Assembly (NCBI RefSeq): GCF_051175385.1
Contig: NZ_CP195106.1
Location: 6,944,001-7,008,000 of the forward strand
Length of the DNA stretch: 64,000 bases
Reading direction: 5' to 3'
Origin: Tundrisphaera lichenicola
GTDB taxonomy: Bacteria > Planctomycetota > Planctomycetia > Isosphaerales > Isosphaeraceae
Shown here: one piece after another, positions 43,893-53,394 of the stretch
Numbering within the stretch: position 1 is the first letter of the stretch
Layout: every line of letters starts with the position of its first letter
The notes under the pieces: model-generated
Told to the model about the DNA's origin: nothing
The model's input: the letters and a program-made list of their open reading frames with translations, nothing else
The model's database searches: none
Position numbers and translations under genes: made by a program

Positions 43893-46490
43893 ATGTCCCC
43901 GAGCGACTCGAACTCATCCCTCGGCCCGGCCGGTCCTCGCCGGTTCCTCCCCGTGCTGCTCTTGCTGTTCGTGGGCAGTGGCTGCGCGGCGATGATCTAC
44001 GAGGTCGTCTGGCTCCAGCTTTTGCAACTGGTGATCGGCTCGACCGCCGCCTCGCTCGGGGTGCTGCTGGGGACTTTCATGGGCGGGATGTGCCTGGGTA
44101 GCCTGCTCCTGCCCCGGCTGGTGTCGGCCCGTCGGCACCCGCTCCGGGTTTATGCCTTTTTGGAGCTGGGGATCGGCGCACTGGGGCTGGCCCTCGTGCT
44201 GGGGATGCCGCAGATCGAGGACTTCTACTCGCGATACGCCGTCCACGGGATGGCGGGCATCTTCCTCCGGGCGGCGGTGGCCGGGGTCTGCCTGCTCCCG
44301 CCGACGCTCCTGATGGGCGCGACCCTGCCAGCGATCGCCCGATGGGTCGAGTCCGATCCCGAGGGGGTCGCCTGGCTGGGCTTCTTCTACGGGGGGAACA
44401 TCGCCGGGGCCGTGGTCGGCTGCCTGGCGGCCGGCTTCTACCTCCTGCGCGTCTTCGACATGACCACGGCCACTTATGTGGCCCTGGCCCTCAACGTGAT
44501 CGTGGCCGCGATCGCGCTGGTGCTGGCGTCCTCGACCGCTCGATATGAGCCGACCGCCCGGCCCTCGGAGGGCGAGATCGAGGGCCGACCGGCCGGCTCG
44601 TGGGCGGTCTATCCGGCGATCGCCCTCTCCGGGATGTCGGCGCTGGGGGCCGAGGTGGTCTGGACTCGCTTGCTCTCGCTGATGCTGGGCGCGACGGTCT
44701 ATACCTTCTCGATGATCCTGGCCGTCTTCCTGATCGGCCTGGGGATCGGCAGCAGCCTGGGAGCCCTGATGACCCGCCGGGCTCGTTCGGCACAGGCGGC
44801 TCTGGGGGTCTGCCAGTGGTTGTTGACCGGGGCGATCGCCTGGACCGCGGTGATGATCTCGGGGTCTCTGCCGTACTGGCCGGTCCAGCCCACGCTTTCG
44901 ATGAGCCCCTGGTTCACCTTCCAGCTCGACCTGGTCCGGTGCCTCTGGGCGATCCTGCCCCCGGCCTGCCTCTGGGGGGCGAGCTTCCCGATCGCCCTGT
45001 CGGCGGTCGCCGCTCGCGGGCAGGACCCCGGCCGGCTGGTCGGGGGCGTTTACTCGGCCAACACGATCGGTGCGATCGTCGGGGCTCTGGCGTTCAGCCT
45101 CTGGCTGATCCCCGGGATCGGCACGGCGAACGCCGAGCGGGTCCTGATCGGGCTGGCCGGGCTGGCCGCGATGGTCGCCCTGACGCCCCTGATCCGGTCG
45201 AGCCGAGGGGTCCCCCGGCTCGCGGGCTCGGTGGCCCTGGCGGGGGCGATGGTGCTGGCCGGCGGGCTCGCCGCCGGCGTGAGGCCGGTCCCCTGGCCGG
45301 TCGTGGCGTTCGGCCGGCAGTCGTCGACGATACTCGCCCGGTTGCCCGAATCCGTGATCACCCCGGAAGCCCCCACCAGGCCGGATGGCCCGGAAGTCTC
45401 GTGCCTGTACGTCGGCGAGGGGATGAACGTGTCGGTCGCCGTCACCGAGTCGAGGGACGGGGTCCGCTTCTTCCACGGGGCCGGCAAGATCCAGGCCTCG
45501 ACGATGCCCATGGACATGCGACTCCAGCGCCTCCTGGGGCACCTGCCGGCGCTCCTGCACAAGAAGCCCGAATCGGTCCTGGTCGTGGCCTGCGGCGCGG
45601 GGGTCACCGCCGGCTCGTTCGTGGCCCATCCCGAGGTCAAGCGGATCGTCATCTGCGACATCGAGCCCCTGGTGCCGACCACCGTGACCCCGATGTTCGG
45701 CGAGCAGAATTACCACGTCGTCGACGGGATCGCCCGCGAGAACCCCCACATGGTCGACGGCAAGCAGGTCGAGGTGGTCTACGACGACGGCCGCCACTTC
45801 CTCCGGACCACCCGCGAGAAGTTCGACGTCATCACCTCGGACCCGATCGACCCCTGGGTCAAGGGGTGCGCCGCGCTGAACACGGTCGAGTACTACCAGA
45901 TGTGCCGCGACCACCTGAAGCCGGGCGGGAGCGTGAGCCTCTGGGTCCCCCTGGCCGAGAGCGACCCGGAGACCGCCCGGAGCCTGATCGCCACCTTCTT
46001 CCAGGTCTTCCCCAACGGGATCCTCTGGAGCAACGAGCGCGAAGGCGAAGGCTATGACTCGATCCTCTTCGGCCAGGTCGAGCCGACCGTCGTCAACGTC
46101 GATGACCTCCAGAAGCGACTGGCCAGCCCGGACCATCAACGCGTGAGGCAGTCGCTCCGCGAGGTGGACCTCTGGATCCCCAAGGGGTTCGAGGGGGAGG
46201 AGGAGCCGAACGAAGGGATCGACCTGCTGGCCACCTACGCCGGGCAGGCGCCCCTCCTGAAAGGGTGGGGCAAGGGGGCCCAGATCAACACCGACCGGAA
46301 CCTCCGGCTCCAGTTCCTGGCCGGCATGTCGCTGAATTCCTACATCGGCAGCGAGATCCTCTCCGGCATCCTCGAATCCTACCGCTTCCCCGACCGGATC
46401 TTCGTCGGCTCCCCGGGGCGGATCCAAGAACTCAAGCAGGCCCTGGAACAGAACGGGAGGAAGGAACCCGAGTCGCCCCCCTCCCCATGA
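43893..46490 (+). CDS. membrane-fused spermidine synthase-like protein
   Basis: 865 residues from the ATG at 43893. The N-terminal 500 residues contain about twelve or more hydrophobic segments (LPVLLLLFVGSGCAAMIYEV, LGVLLGTFMGGMCLGSLLLP, MSALGAEVVWTRLLSLMLG), the arrangement of bacterial membrane-fused spermidine synthase-like proteins. The C-terminal half is a Rossmann methyltransferase-like fold: VLVVACGAGVTAGSF, IVICDIEPLV, VEVVYDDGRHFLRTT, FDVITSDPIDPW and YYQMCRDHLKPGGSVSLWV. The aminopropyltransferase Asp in DGRHFL and the SDP motif are present; actual polyamine synthesis is unproven for this subfamily. It is co-directional with the TPR-UnbV gene. Confidence 0.88.
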   Translation: MSPSDSNSSLGPAGPRRFLPVLLLLFVGSGCAAMIYEVVWLQLLQLVIGSTAASLGVLLGTFMGGMCLGSLLLPRLVSARRHPLRVYAFLELGIGALGLALVLGMPQIEDFYSRYAVHGMAGIFLRAAVAGVCLLPPTLLMGATLPAIARWVESDPEGVAWLGFFYGGNIAGAVVGCLAAGFYLLRVFDMTTATYVALALNVIVAAIALVLASSTARYEPTARPSEGEIEGRPAGSWAVYPAIALSGMSALGAEVVWTRLLSLMLGATVYTFSMILAVFLIGLGIGSSLGALMTRRARSAQAALGVCQWLLTGAIAWTAVMISGSLPYWPVQPTLSMSPWFTFQLDLVRCLWAILPPACLWGASFPIALSAVAARGQDPGRLVGGVYSANTIGAIVGALAFSLWLIPGIGTANAERVLIGLAGLAAMVALTPLIRSSRGVPRLAGSVALAGAMVLAGGLAAGVRPVPWPVVAFGRQSSTILARLPESVITPEAPTRPDGPEVSCLYVGEGMNVSVAVTESRDGVRFFHGAGKIQASTMPMDMRLQRLLGHLPALLHKKPESVLVVACGAGVTAGSFVAHPEVKRIVICDIEPLVPTTVTPMFGEQNYHVVDGIARENPHMVDGKQVEVVYDDGRHFLRTTREKFDVITSDPIDPWVKGCAALNTVEYYQMCRDHLKPGGSVSLWVPLAESDPETARSLIATFFQVFPNGILWSNEREGEGYDSILFGQVEPTVVNVDDLQKRLASPDHQRVRQSLREVDLWIPKGFEGEEEPNEGIDLLATYAGQAPLLKGWGKGAQINTDRNLRLQFLAGMSLNSYIGSEILSGILESYRFPDRIFVGSPGRIQELKQALEQNGRKEPESPPSP

Positions 46491-46833
46491 GCCTCGCCGA
46501 GGTTCGGCGTCCCGGGGTCATGCCCCTCCCAAGAATTGGAGAGACGTATCCGTCAGCGATCCGTCCCCTCGAAAAGCTCGGCTCTCGCCCCAAGCTGGCC
46601 AACCGCCAAAACCGACGCAATCAGCCTAATCATTATCAAGCCATCCATATTTCCCAATTCCGCTTGACGTCCCGATATCCCGATTTAAGCTAATTTGTCG
46701 CAACTACGCAGGGCGAGCCGTCGGCCTGATCGCCCTATTTCGCCCAAGCCGAAGCGTCGGGGCGTGTCCCTCTCGTCGGCGAGAGTGGCCTGACCGCGCC
46801 TCCCTTTATTGCTTAACAGCTAAGGATCGAGGC
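46491..46833. other. 343-base gap upstream of the propeller protein
   Basis: Mostly non-coding, with an AT-richer part at 46600-46700. TTGACG at 46664-46669 followed after 19 bases by GCTAAT (46689-46694) is a weak promoter candidate for the next gene because of the long spacer. CTCTCGTCGGCGAGAG, near 46770, is a small perfect hairpin. No gene is supported. Confidence 0.35.
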
Positions 46834-48648
46834 ATGTCAAAACTCAGATTGTTACTCGAGGTGCTCGAAGGCAGGGCCTTGATGGCGGTGACGACGAAGG
46901 TAACGCTGCCGCCCAACCCGATCGGGGATTACAGCGTCTTGCACCAGAATCAGGGGGTCCAGGTCAGCCCCATCACGGCGAAGAAGGTGGCGAACGACTA
47001 CGTCCAGGGGTTCCAGGTCACCGGCATCGGCAAGGTGAGCGCCGCCCCGGTGTTCGTCCCGAATGTGGCGACCAACGGCGGGATCCATGATGTCTGGATC
47101 GTCGCCACCCAGGACGCCAACCTGTTCAAGTACGACGCCCATACCGGGAAGCTCCTGGGCGGTATCAACCTCGATTACTCCGCGCCGGGCTCGGGATACA
47201 CGGTCAGGCCCGTGGATGGTTCGACCGTGGGGAATCCCTACTACTCCGGGAATTACTCGATCACCGGCACGCCCGCGGTCCGCCCGGATGGCCAACTGGT
47301 GCTGGTCCTCGGTCAGGTGGCGGAGGGGTACGGGGACACGCATTACCTCTGGAGCCTCGTGGTGGTGGACCCTTCCACCCTCCTCCCCACGGTGGTCAAC
47401 ACCTTCGCCGACACGACCGTTAAGGCGGACGGGTCGGTCTCGTTCATCGGCCCGATGGTGCCGGGGACGGGCGGGGGAGCCATCGCGACGCCGAATGGGC
47501 CGATGGTCCCCTTCGACGCCCGGGTGCAATACAACCGGCCCGCCGTCCAGCTGGACCCCACCGGGCTGGTCGCCTCGGTCGGATTTGGCTCCTACTCGGG
47601 CGCCAGCATCGATCAGTATCACGGGTACGTGCTCAGCTTCAACACCAGCAACGGGCTACTGGTCGGGGCGTTCAATACCACCCCGTCGGGGAAGGCGGGA
47701 TCCGAATGGGGCGCGGGGCTGCCGGTCACCCTGGACCCGACCGACCCGTTCACGGTCTACGCCACCTGGGGCAACGGCGACACCGGCATCGACAACTATT
47801 CAGACTCGGTGACCGGGCTCCGGCTGGAAGGCCCGCTGGTCACGCCGAATGGCTTCAACCAACGGATGACCGTCTTGATGGTCCCCCCGGCCTACCAGGA
47901 GTACCAGAAGCTGGACCTGGACCTGGGCTCCACCACGGTCACGATCGTCTCCGCGACCGAGGCCGTCGTCTCCGGCAAGAGCGGCGACCTGATCCTCTTC
48001 AACACCCAGACCGGCCAGATCGACCAGTTGATCCCCAATGGGCTCAACGGAGGGGCGTTCGGGGGCGGCTCGGTCCTGACCACCTCGGCGGGCACCTTCG
48101 TCTATTTCGTCAATTCGGGGTTCAACGGGCAGACCACCTTCGCCAAGGGGGCGGGCCGGCTCCAGGTCTACAAATATGACCCGGTGGCCAAGGCCCTCAC
48201 GCTGACCGGCGTCAACGACAGCTACCCGGTGAATTATCCCGGGGCCACCCCCTCGATCAGCGTCCCCCCGAGCGGCAACTTCACCAACGCGGTCATCTGG
48301 ATCTCGGCCAACACCGCGAACGGCCGATCCCTGGCGGCCTTCCGGGCCGACAACCTCCAGTTGATCCGGGAATTCACCGCGCCCGGCTATTCCCACTTCA
48401 TGCCCCCGGTGATCACTTCCCAGGGGCAGGTGGCCCTCAACGCGGAAGACAACGGCGGGGGGTTCGCCGTCTGGGGCCCGAAGTCGTCCTTCGCCCGCAC
48501 CAGTCCGCCGAAAGCCAATGCGAAGGCCGCGAAGGCTGCTGCGGCGAGTTCTGTCTCCGTGCCGTTGCCCCTGACCACGGAGGTCCCCATCTCGACGACG
48601 GTCAAGGTCGATCGGGGGTCGAAGAAGCCGTCGACGTCCCTGAATTAA
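46834..48648 (+). CDS. secreted PQQ-like beta-propeller protein with LExRxLL leader
   Basis: 604 residues. The leader is MSKLRLLLEVLEGRALMAV, an LExRxLL-type motif. The mature part is rich in Gly, Thr, Asn and aromatic residues, with propeller-type strand repeats (VWIVATQDANLFKYDAHTG, YLWSLVVVDPSTLLPTVV, DLILFNTQTGQIDQL, RLQVYKYDPVAKALTL) resembling PQQ-like quinoprotein domains, without obvious cofactor ligands. The C-terminus is an Ala/Lys-rich low-complexity tail (ANAKAAKAAAASS). It is probably a cell-surface protein; binding partner unknown. Confidence 0.75.
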   Translation: MSKLRLLLEVLEGRALMAVTTKVTLPPNPIGDYSVLHQNQGVQVSPITAKKVANDYVQGFQVTGIGKVSAAPVFVPNVATNGGIHDVWIVATQDANLFKYDAHTGKLLGGINLDYSAPGSGYTVRPVDGSTVGNPYYSGNYSITGTPAVRPDGQLVLVLGQVAEGYGDTHYLWSLVVVDPSTLLPTVVNTFADTTVKADGSVSFIGPMVPGTGGGAIATPNGPMVPFDARVQYNRPAVQLDPTGLVASVGFGSYSGASIDQYHGYVLSFNTSNGLLVGAFNTTPSGKAGSEWGAGLPVTLDPTDPFTVYATWGNGDTGIDNYSDSVTGLRLEGPLVTPNGFNQRMTVLMVPPAYQEYQKLDLDLGSTTVTIVSATEAVVSGKSGDLILFNTQTGQIDQLIPNGLNGGAFGGGSVLTTSAGTFVYFVNSGFNGQTTFAKGAGRLQVYKYDPVAKALTLTGVNDSYPVNYPGATPSISVPPSGNFTNAVIWISANTANGRSLAAFRADNLQLIREFTAPGYSHFMPPVITSQGQVALNAEDNGGGFAVWGPKSSFARTSPPKANAKAAKAAAASSVSVPLPLTTEVPISTTVKVDRGSKKPSTSLN

Positions 48649-48692
48649 GGGGAGGGTGTAGCTGCGATTTCTGGTGGTGCCTTGATTCCTGG

Positions 48693-48815
48693 CCCCCCTC
48701 TCCCTAACCCTCCCCCACCAGGGGGGAGGGGAACAGACTCCCAGGGGTCGAAGATTAAGACATCGGCGAGAATCGACCCCCTCTCCCCTCGTGGGAGAGG
48801 GCCGGGGAGAGGGGG
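48693..48815. repeat. pair of GC-rich hairpin repeats
   Basis: First unit at 48693-48732: CCCTCTCCC, CCCTCCCCCACC and GGGGGGAGGGG. Second unit at 48776-48815: CCCCCTCTCCCC, a TCGT loop, then GGGAGAGGGCCGGGGAGAGG. Both share words with the 27.5 kb element. They fill much of the 368-base gap before the oligopeptidase gene, which otherwise contains no gene. Confidence 0.6.
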
Positions 48816-49016
48816 CGAACGACTCCAACCGACGTAAGCCCCAAGAATCCTCGGGTACACCCGAAGGGGAAGACGCGTCCGAGCCTCCGACCATGACCCT
48901 TGAAATCCGGCCCTCCGATCGGTTCCAATCGGACCTTCCGCCCCGCCGGCGTCAGCCCGGCGGCGGGGGGCCGTTGGATCGGGCTCCCCGACCGATCCCG
49001 ACGCGAGAGGATTATC

Positions 49017-51101
49017 ATGATTTCACGGGCAGGCACACTTTTCGGACTGGTCGCACTGATGGCAGGGATCGCGATGGCGGGTGAGCCCGACGACCCGTTC
49101 CTCTGGCTCGAAGAGGTCACCGGGGAGAAGCCCCTCGCCTGGGTCCGCGAGCGGAACTCCGAGAGCACCGCCGAACTGGCCGAGTCGCCGGAGTTCAAGG
49201 CGCTGGAGTCGCGGATCCTCTCGATCCTCGACTCGGACGCCAAGATCCCGATGATCTCGAAGATCGGGCCGTACTATTACAACTTCTGGAAGGACGCCAA
49301 GCACAAGCGAGGGATCTGGCGGCGGACCTCGCTGGCGGAGTACCGCAAGGCCGAGCCCGCCTGGGAGACCGTGATCGACCTCGACGCCCTGGGCGCGGCC
49401 GAGGGGGAGAACTGGGTCTGGCACGGGGCCACCGCCCTCAAGCCCGACTACGAGCGGTGCCTGCTCTCGCTCTCCCGAGGGGGTGCCGACGCCGACGTCA
49501 AGCGCGAGTTCAACCTCAAGACCAAGTCCTTCGTCGAGGGGGGTTACACCCTGCCCGAGGCCAAGAGTCGGGTCTCCTGGCGGGGGCTCGATAGCGTCTT
49601 CGTGGGGACCGACTTCGGGCCGGGCTCGCTCACCAAGTCGGGCTATCCCCGGGTCGTCAAGGAGTGGAAGCGCGGGACCCCGTTGGAGCAGGCCGAGTTG
49701 GTCTACGAGTGCTCGCCCGACGACATGAGCGCCGCCGGCTATCGCGACCTGACCCCCGGATTCGAGCGGGATTTCATCTCGCGCCGGATCACGTTCTACT
49801 CGGGCGAGACCTTCCTCCGACGCGACGGCAAGCTGATCAAGATCGAGGTCCCCGACGACGCCGAGACCGAGGTCGAGCGCGACCTCCTGCTGGTCACGCT
49901 CCGGACCGACTGGGCCGTCGGCGGCAAGACCTACCCGGCGGGCTCCTTGATCTCGACCGACTTCGAGGGGTTCCTCAAGGGGGATCGCTCCTTCGACGTC
50001 GTCTTCGAGCCGACCGACCGGAAGTCGCTGGCCGGCTTCTCCGCGACCAAGAATTACTTCCTCCTGAATGAGCTGGACAACATCCGGAACCGCCTGTACG
50101 TCCTGACCCACAAGGACGGCCAGTGGACCCGCGAGCCGCTCCCGGGAGCCCCCGAGATCGGGACCGCGAGCGCCTCCGGGGTCGACTCGGACGAGTCGGA
50201 CGACTACTTCCTGATGGCGTCGAGCTACCTGATGCCCGCCACCCTGGCCCTCGGGACCGCCGGCGGGGCCGCGCCCGAGGTCCTCAAGACGAACCCCGAG
50301 TTCTTCGACGCCAGGGGCCTGACCGTCAGCCAGCACGAGGCGACCTCGGCCGATGGGACCAGGATCCCCTACTTCCAGGTCTCCCGCGAGGGGATCAAGC
50401 TCGACGGGTCCAACCCGACCTTGCTCTACGGCTACGGCGGGTTCGAGATCGCGATGGTCCCCGGCTACAACTCCTCGGCCGGGGTGGGCTGGCTGGAGAA
50501 GGGGGGCGTCTACGTCGTCGCCAACATCCGAGGCGGCGGCGAGTTCGGCCCGAAGTGGCACCAGGCCGCGCTCAAGGCCAACCGGCCCAAAGCCTATGAG
50601 GACTTCGCCGCCGTGGCCGAGGACCTGATCGAGCGGAAGGTCACCACCCCCGAACACCTGGGAATCCAGGGCGGGAGCAACGGCGGGCTCCTGATGGGCA
50701 ACATGCTCACTCGTCGCCCCGAACTCTTCAAGGCGGTGGTCTGCCAGGTCCCGCTGCTGGACATGAAGCGGTATCACACCCTCCTGGCCGGCAATAGCTG
50801 GATGGGCGAGTACGGCAACCCCGACATCCCCGAGGAGTGGGAGTTCATCCGGACCTTCTCCCCCTATCACAACCTGAAGGAAGGCGTGAAGTACCCGAGG
50901 ACCCTCTTCACGACCTCGACCCGAGACGACCGCGTCCACCCCGGCCACGCCCGGAAGATGGCCGCCAAAATGAAGGGCATGGGCATCGACCTGCTCTACT
51001 ACGAGAACATCGAAGGCGGGCACGGCGGCGCCGCCGACAACAAGCAGGCCGCCTTCATGACGGCCCTGGCTTATACGTTCCTGTGGAATCAGCTCAAGTG
51101 A
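49017..51101 (+). CDS. prolyl oligopeptidase family protease (S9A), exported
   Basis: 694 residues from the ATG at 49017, with GAGAGG 6 bases upstream. A signal peptide (MISRAGTLFGLVALMAGIAM) precedes DDPFLWLEEVTGEKPLAWV, the hallmark N-terminus of S9A enzymes. A seven-bladed propeller (about 80-420) gates the alpha/beta hydrolase domain: nucleophile Ser554 in GIQGGSNGGLLMG, Asp at 637/638 in STRDDRVHPGH, and His669 in EGGHGG. All three are present, so it should be active against proline-containing peptides in the periplasm. A palindrome 7 bases after the stop may end the transcript. Confidence 0.95.
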   Translation: MISRAGTLFGLVALMAGIAMAGEPDDPFLWLEEVTGEKPLAWVRERNSESTAELAESPEFKALESRILSILDSDAKIPMISKIGPYYYNFWKDAKHKRGIWRRTSLAEYRKAEPAWETVIDLDALGAAEGENWVWHGATALKPDYERCLLSLSRGGADADVKREFNLKTKSFVEGGYTLPEAKSRVSWRGLDSVFVGTDFGPGSLTKSGYPRVVKEWKRGTPLEQAELVYECSPDDMSAAGYRDLTPGFERDFISRRITFYSGETFLRRDGKLIKIEVPDDAETEVERDLLLVTLRTDWAVGGKTYPAGSLISTDFEGFLKGDRSFDVVFEPTDRKSLAGFSATKNYFLLNELDNIRNRLYVLTHKDGQWTREPLPGAPEIGTASASGVDSDESDDYFLMASSYLMPATLALGTAGGAAPEVLKTNPEFFDARGLTVSQHEATSADGTRIPYFQVSREGIKLDGSNPTLLYGYGGFEIAMVPGYNSSAGVGWLEKGGVYVVANIRGGGEFGPKWHQAALKANRPKAYEDFAAVAEDLIERKVTTPEHLGIQGGSNGGLLMGNMLTRRPELFKAVVCQVPLLDMKRYHTLLAGNSWMGEYGNPDIPEEWEFIRTFSPYHNLKEGVKYPRTLFTTSTRDDRVHPGHARKMAAKMKGMGIDLLYYENIEGGHGGAADNKQAAFMTALAYTFLWNQLK

Positions 51102-51107
51102 TGCGAA

Positions 51108-51150
51108 TTGGGGTGGCAGACTCTCACGGTGTGAGGGGATGCCACCCCAA
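51108..51150. repeat. palindromic element TTGGGGTGGCA...TGCCACCCCAA
   Basis: Perfect 11-base arms (51108-51118 and 51140-51150) with an inner small hairpin (CTCAC...GTGAG). It directly follows the oligopeptidase stop and lies between convergent genes. The arms resemble the GGGTGGG/CCCACCC palindrome at 13966-14000 in composition but are not the same sequence. It may be a REP-like element or serve as a terminator. Confidence 0.6.
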
Positions 51151-51231
51151 CCTCCTCATCCAAGCAGGATCCATCCCCGGCTCACCGCAAACGCCGCGGA
51201 AAACAGCCAGGCCACACGATCGACCCGGCCG

Positions 51232-52383
51232 TTAGCCGAGGGGCCCGATCGCCCGAGAGAACACCTCGGCCAGCCAGCGAGCGGCGGCCGGGTCGATCGG
51301 GCCGATCAGCCCGAAGGGCTCGTTCTGGTCCGCACGCCAGACCAGGAGCATACCCTCATCGTCCGCGGTCAGGCCGCGGAGTGAGATCAGGGAGATGCGT
51401 TCTTCGAGAGGCCCTCCCGACGCGTCGATCCTGCCCGTCAGCCGGCGGCCGTCTAGTTTCAGGGTCCACGGGAAGGAGGCCGGTTTACCCGAGGCGAGCG
51501 ACGAGATCGGCCGGGTCGTCCGTAACGTGTGCATCCAAAAGCCCACCCAGAACAGGCCTAAGCCGATCGTGTAAGCCACCGCCACCGGTTTGCTCGTGGG
51601 ACGGCCGTTGAACCGGAACGGCGCGTCGCCGAAGAGCGTCAAGGCCACCATCGCGCCGAAGAAGACGACCCCGAGGGCCATCATCAACCCGACCATGACC
51701 ACCCAGCAGCCGGAGAAACCCCAAATCACGGACGCCATCGGCGAGGCGGCCTTCTCGGGCGTCTCCGGGGTCGTCTTCCCCGAGACGATCACCGACTCAC
51801 GCCGTCGGCGAAGCCGGAGGCCGAGGCCTGGAGGGGGGTCGGGGATCCCTTTCAGATCGACCCCGGGTGGCCCGGCCGCGTCGGCCCGCTCCGCAGCCCG
51901 TCGCTTCCGGATCAAGGACAGCACGCTCGCGAGGATCGCCAGGCCGATGGCCGCGAAAATGCCCCCGGCCACCGGAAGAAGCGCGACATCGGACCCCACG
52001 CCCGGCTCGAGCGCCGCGATGGCCGGGTCACCCGGCTTGTAATGCACGGCGACCTGGGCCTTGACGGGATATCGGTCGACAACCCGACGGGCGTCGTTCA
52101 GGTTGCTGCTATTGGCTTCCGTGATCCGGACCCGTTCAGCGGTGTAGACGCGGCCGTCGACCTCGTACCTGTAGACGATCCGGGGCTGGAACAAATCCCC
52201 CGGGTCGTTCCCCCATCGCCGGATCACATTCGACTCGGTGACCTGACCCTGAGTCGAGGGCCACGACGAGGACCGGATTGCCTCGACGAGCTGGGACACT
52301 CCGATGCCCAACACAATGAGTCCGACCGTCGAGAAGACTCCGCCGAACAGGAGTCGGCCCCGAATGTCGTTCACGGCGGCCAT
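51232..52383 (-). CDS. DUF3592-like membrane protein
   Basis: 383 residues from the ATG at 52383. N-terminal membrane helix (LLFGGVFSTVGLIVLGIGVS), then a beta-domain with WPSTQGQVTESNVI...PRIVYRYEVDGRVYTAERV and YPVKAQVAVHYKPGDPAIAAL, which is the DUF3592 pattern, closed by a second helix (LLPVAGGIFAAIGLAILASV). After a basic linker there are two or three more helices and a C-terminal soluble domain. The role of DUF3592 proteins is not known. It converges with the oligopeptidase gene. Confidence 0.8.
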   Translation of the reverse strand: MAAVNDIRGRLLFGGVFSTVGLIVLGIGVSQLVEAIRSSSWPSTQGQVTESNVIRRWGNDPGDLFQPRIVYRYEVDGRVYTAERVRITEANSSNLNDARRVVDRYPVKAQVAVHYKPGDPAIAALEPGVGSDVALLPVAGGIFAAIGLAILASVLSLIRKRRAAERADAAGPPGVDLKGIPDPPPGLGLRLRRRRESVIVSGKTTPETPEKAASPMASVIWGFSGCWVVMVGLMMALGVVFFGAMVALTLFGDAPFRFNGRPTSKPVAVAYTIGLGLFWVGFWMHTLRTTRPISSLASGKPASFPWTLKLDGRRLTGRIDASGGPLEERISLISLRGLTADDEGMLLVWRADQNEPFGLIGPIDPAAARWLAEVFSRAIGPLG

Positions 52384-52614
52384 CGGGCATCTCCGGTCGG
52401 GCCAGGAGAAGCGGTCAGAGTCAGTGTCGTCGGCCGTCGAGACTCCGGCCGGGGCGAGGCCGGGCCCAGGCTCAAGCCACAATTCCTCGGAGGGAGATCA
52501 GCTTCGGTGCCCGGGAACCCGCTTGGCCTTCCCCAGCGTATGGCTCGATCCGGTTGGTGTCCAGATTCGGCCGGCCCGGGATTGCCGAGCGGGCGAATCG
52601 GCACGCCCCGTCTT

Positions 52615-53394
52615 TCACATCTCCCGAGTACACTGGTTGATCAACCAGGTGTCCACGTCGGAGAGCATGTGCGAAGTCAGTCGGTGGGCGCAGGGGTAGG
52701 ATTGGAAGGCGACGTTCAGGCCTCCGGCGCGGAGGATCGAGACGGTCTTCCGGGCGTGCTCGACGGGGACCCGGCCGTTCCACTCGCCGTGGACGACCAG
52801 GACCCGGAGGCTCCGGCAGTCCTTCAGGCGTCCCAGGGGGCGGAAGCCTCCGGGGAGCCAGCCATTGATGGCGACCACTCCGGCGAACCGCTCGGGGTGG
52901 GCCATCGCCACCCGGTAGGCCACCGCGGCCCCTTCGCCGACGCCGACCAGGAAGATCCGCTCGGAATGGACGTGCAAGGTCCGTCGGGTCTCGCGGACCG
53001 CCCCGAAGATCCCGTCCTCCAGGACGTCGACCGGGTCGGGCTCGCTGTCGAGCAGGCGTCGACGGAAGACCTCGGCATCCGGCAGCGCCAGGGCGCTCGC
53101 CGATCGCTCCCGGTCGGGACGGGCGAAGTCGGGACCCCAGCCGTGGCCGACCGGCCGACCCTGCCGAGTCACCACCTCGGGTCCTCGGAGGCTCAACCCG
53201 ACGTAGTTCCGCCAGCTCATCGCCGGCATCGAGCGCACCATCTGCTGATCGTCGCCGCCACGGGCGTGGAGCAAGACCAGGAGCGGATAAGCGTAATTAG
53301 GCTCGTATCGCTGGGGCACAAACCGCGACTCGACGAGCGGCCCTTTCACCAGTTCCGAACCTATCGAGGGGGCGTTCCGCCGATCGTTGGACAT
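52615..53394 (-). CDS. carboxylesterase/phospholipase-fold protein lacking the Ser nucleophile
   Basis: 259 residues from the ATG at 53394; an in-frame ATG 40 codons upstream would add a Gly/Arg-rich tail. The alpha/beta hydrolase fold of the carboxylesterase/phospholipase family is clear: PLLVLLHARGGDDQQMV, RIFLVGVGEGAAVAYRVA, HPERFAGVVAINGWLP, LRVLVVHGEWNGRVPVEHAR and SYPCAHRLTSHML. The nucleophile elbow reads G-V-G-E-G, with Gly153 where Ser should be, and the acid position is Asn206, while His237 is kept. It should therefore not be a normal esterase; a binding or regulatory role is likelier. The 231-base gap upstream of the DUF3592 start (52384-52614) follows its stop. Confidence 0.75.
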   Translation of the reverse strand: MSNDRRNAPSIGSELVKGPLVESRFVPQRYEPNYAYPLLVLLHARGGDDQQMVRSMPAMSWRNYVGLSLRGPEVVTRQGRPVGHGWGPDFARPDRERSASALALPDAEVFRRRLLDSEPDPVDVLEDGIFGAVRETRRTLHVHSERIFLVGVGEGAAVAYRVAMAHPERFAGVVAINGWLPGGFRPLGRLKDCRSLRVLVVHGEWNGRVPVEHARKTVSILRAGGLNVAFQSYPCAHRLTSHMLSDVDTWLINQCTREM

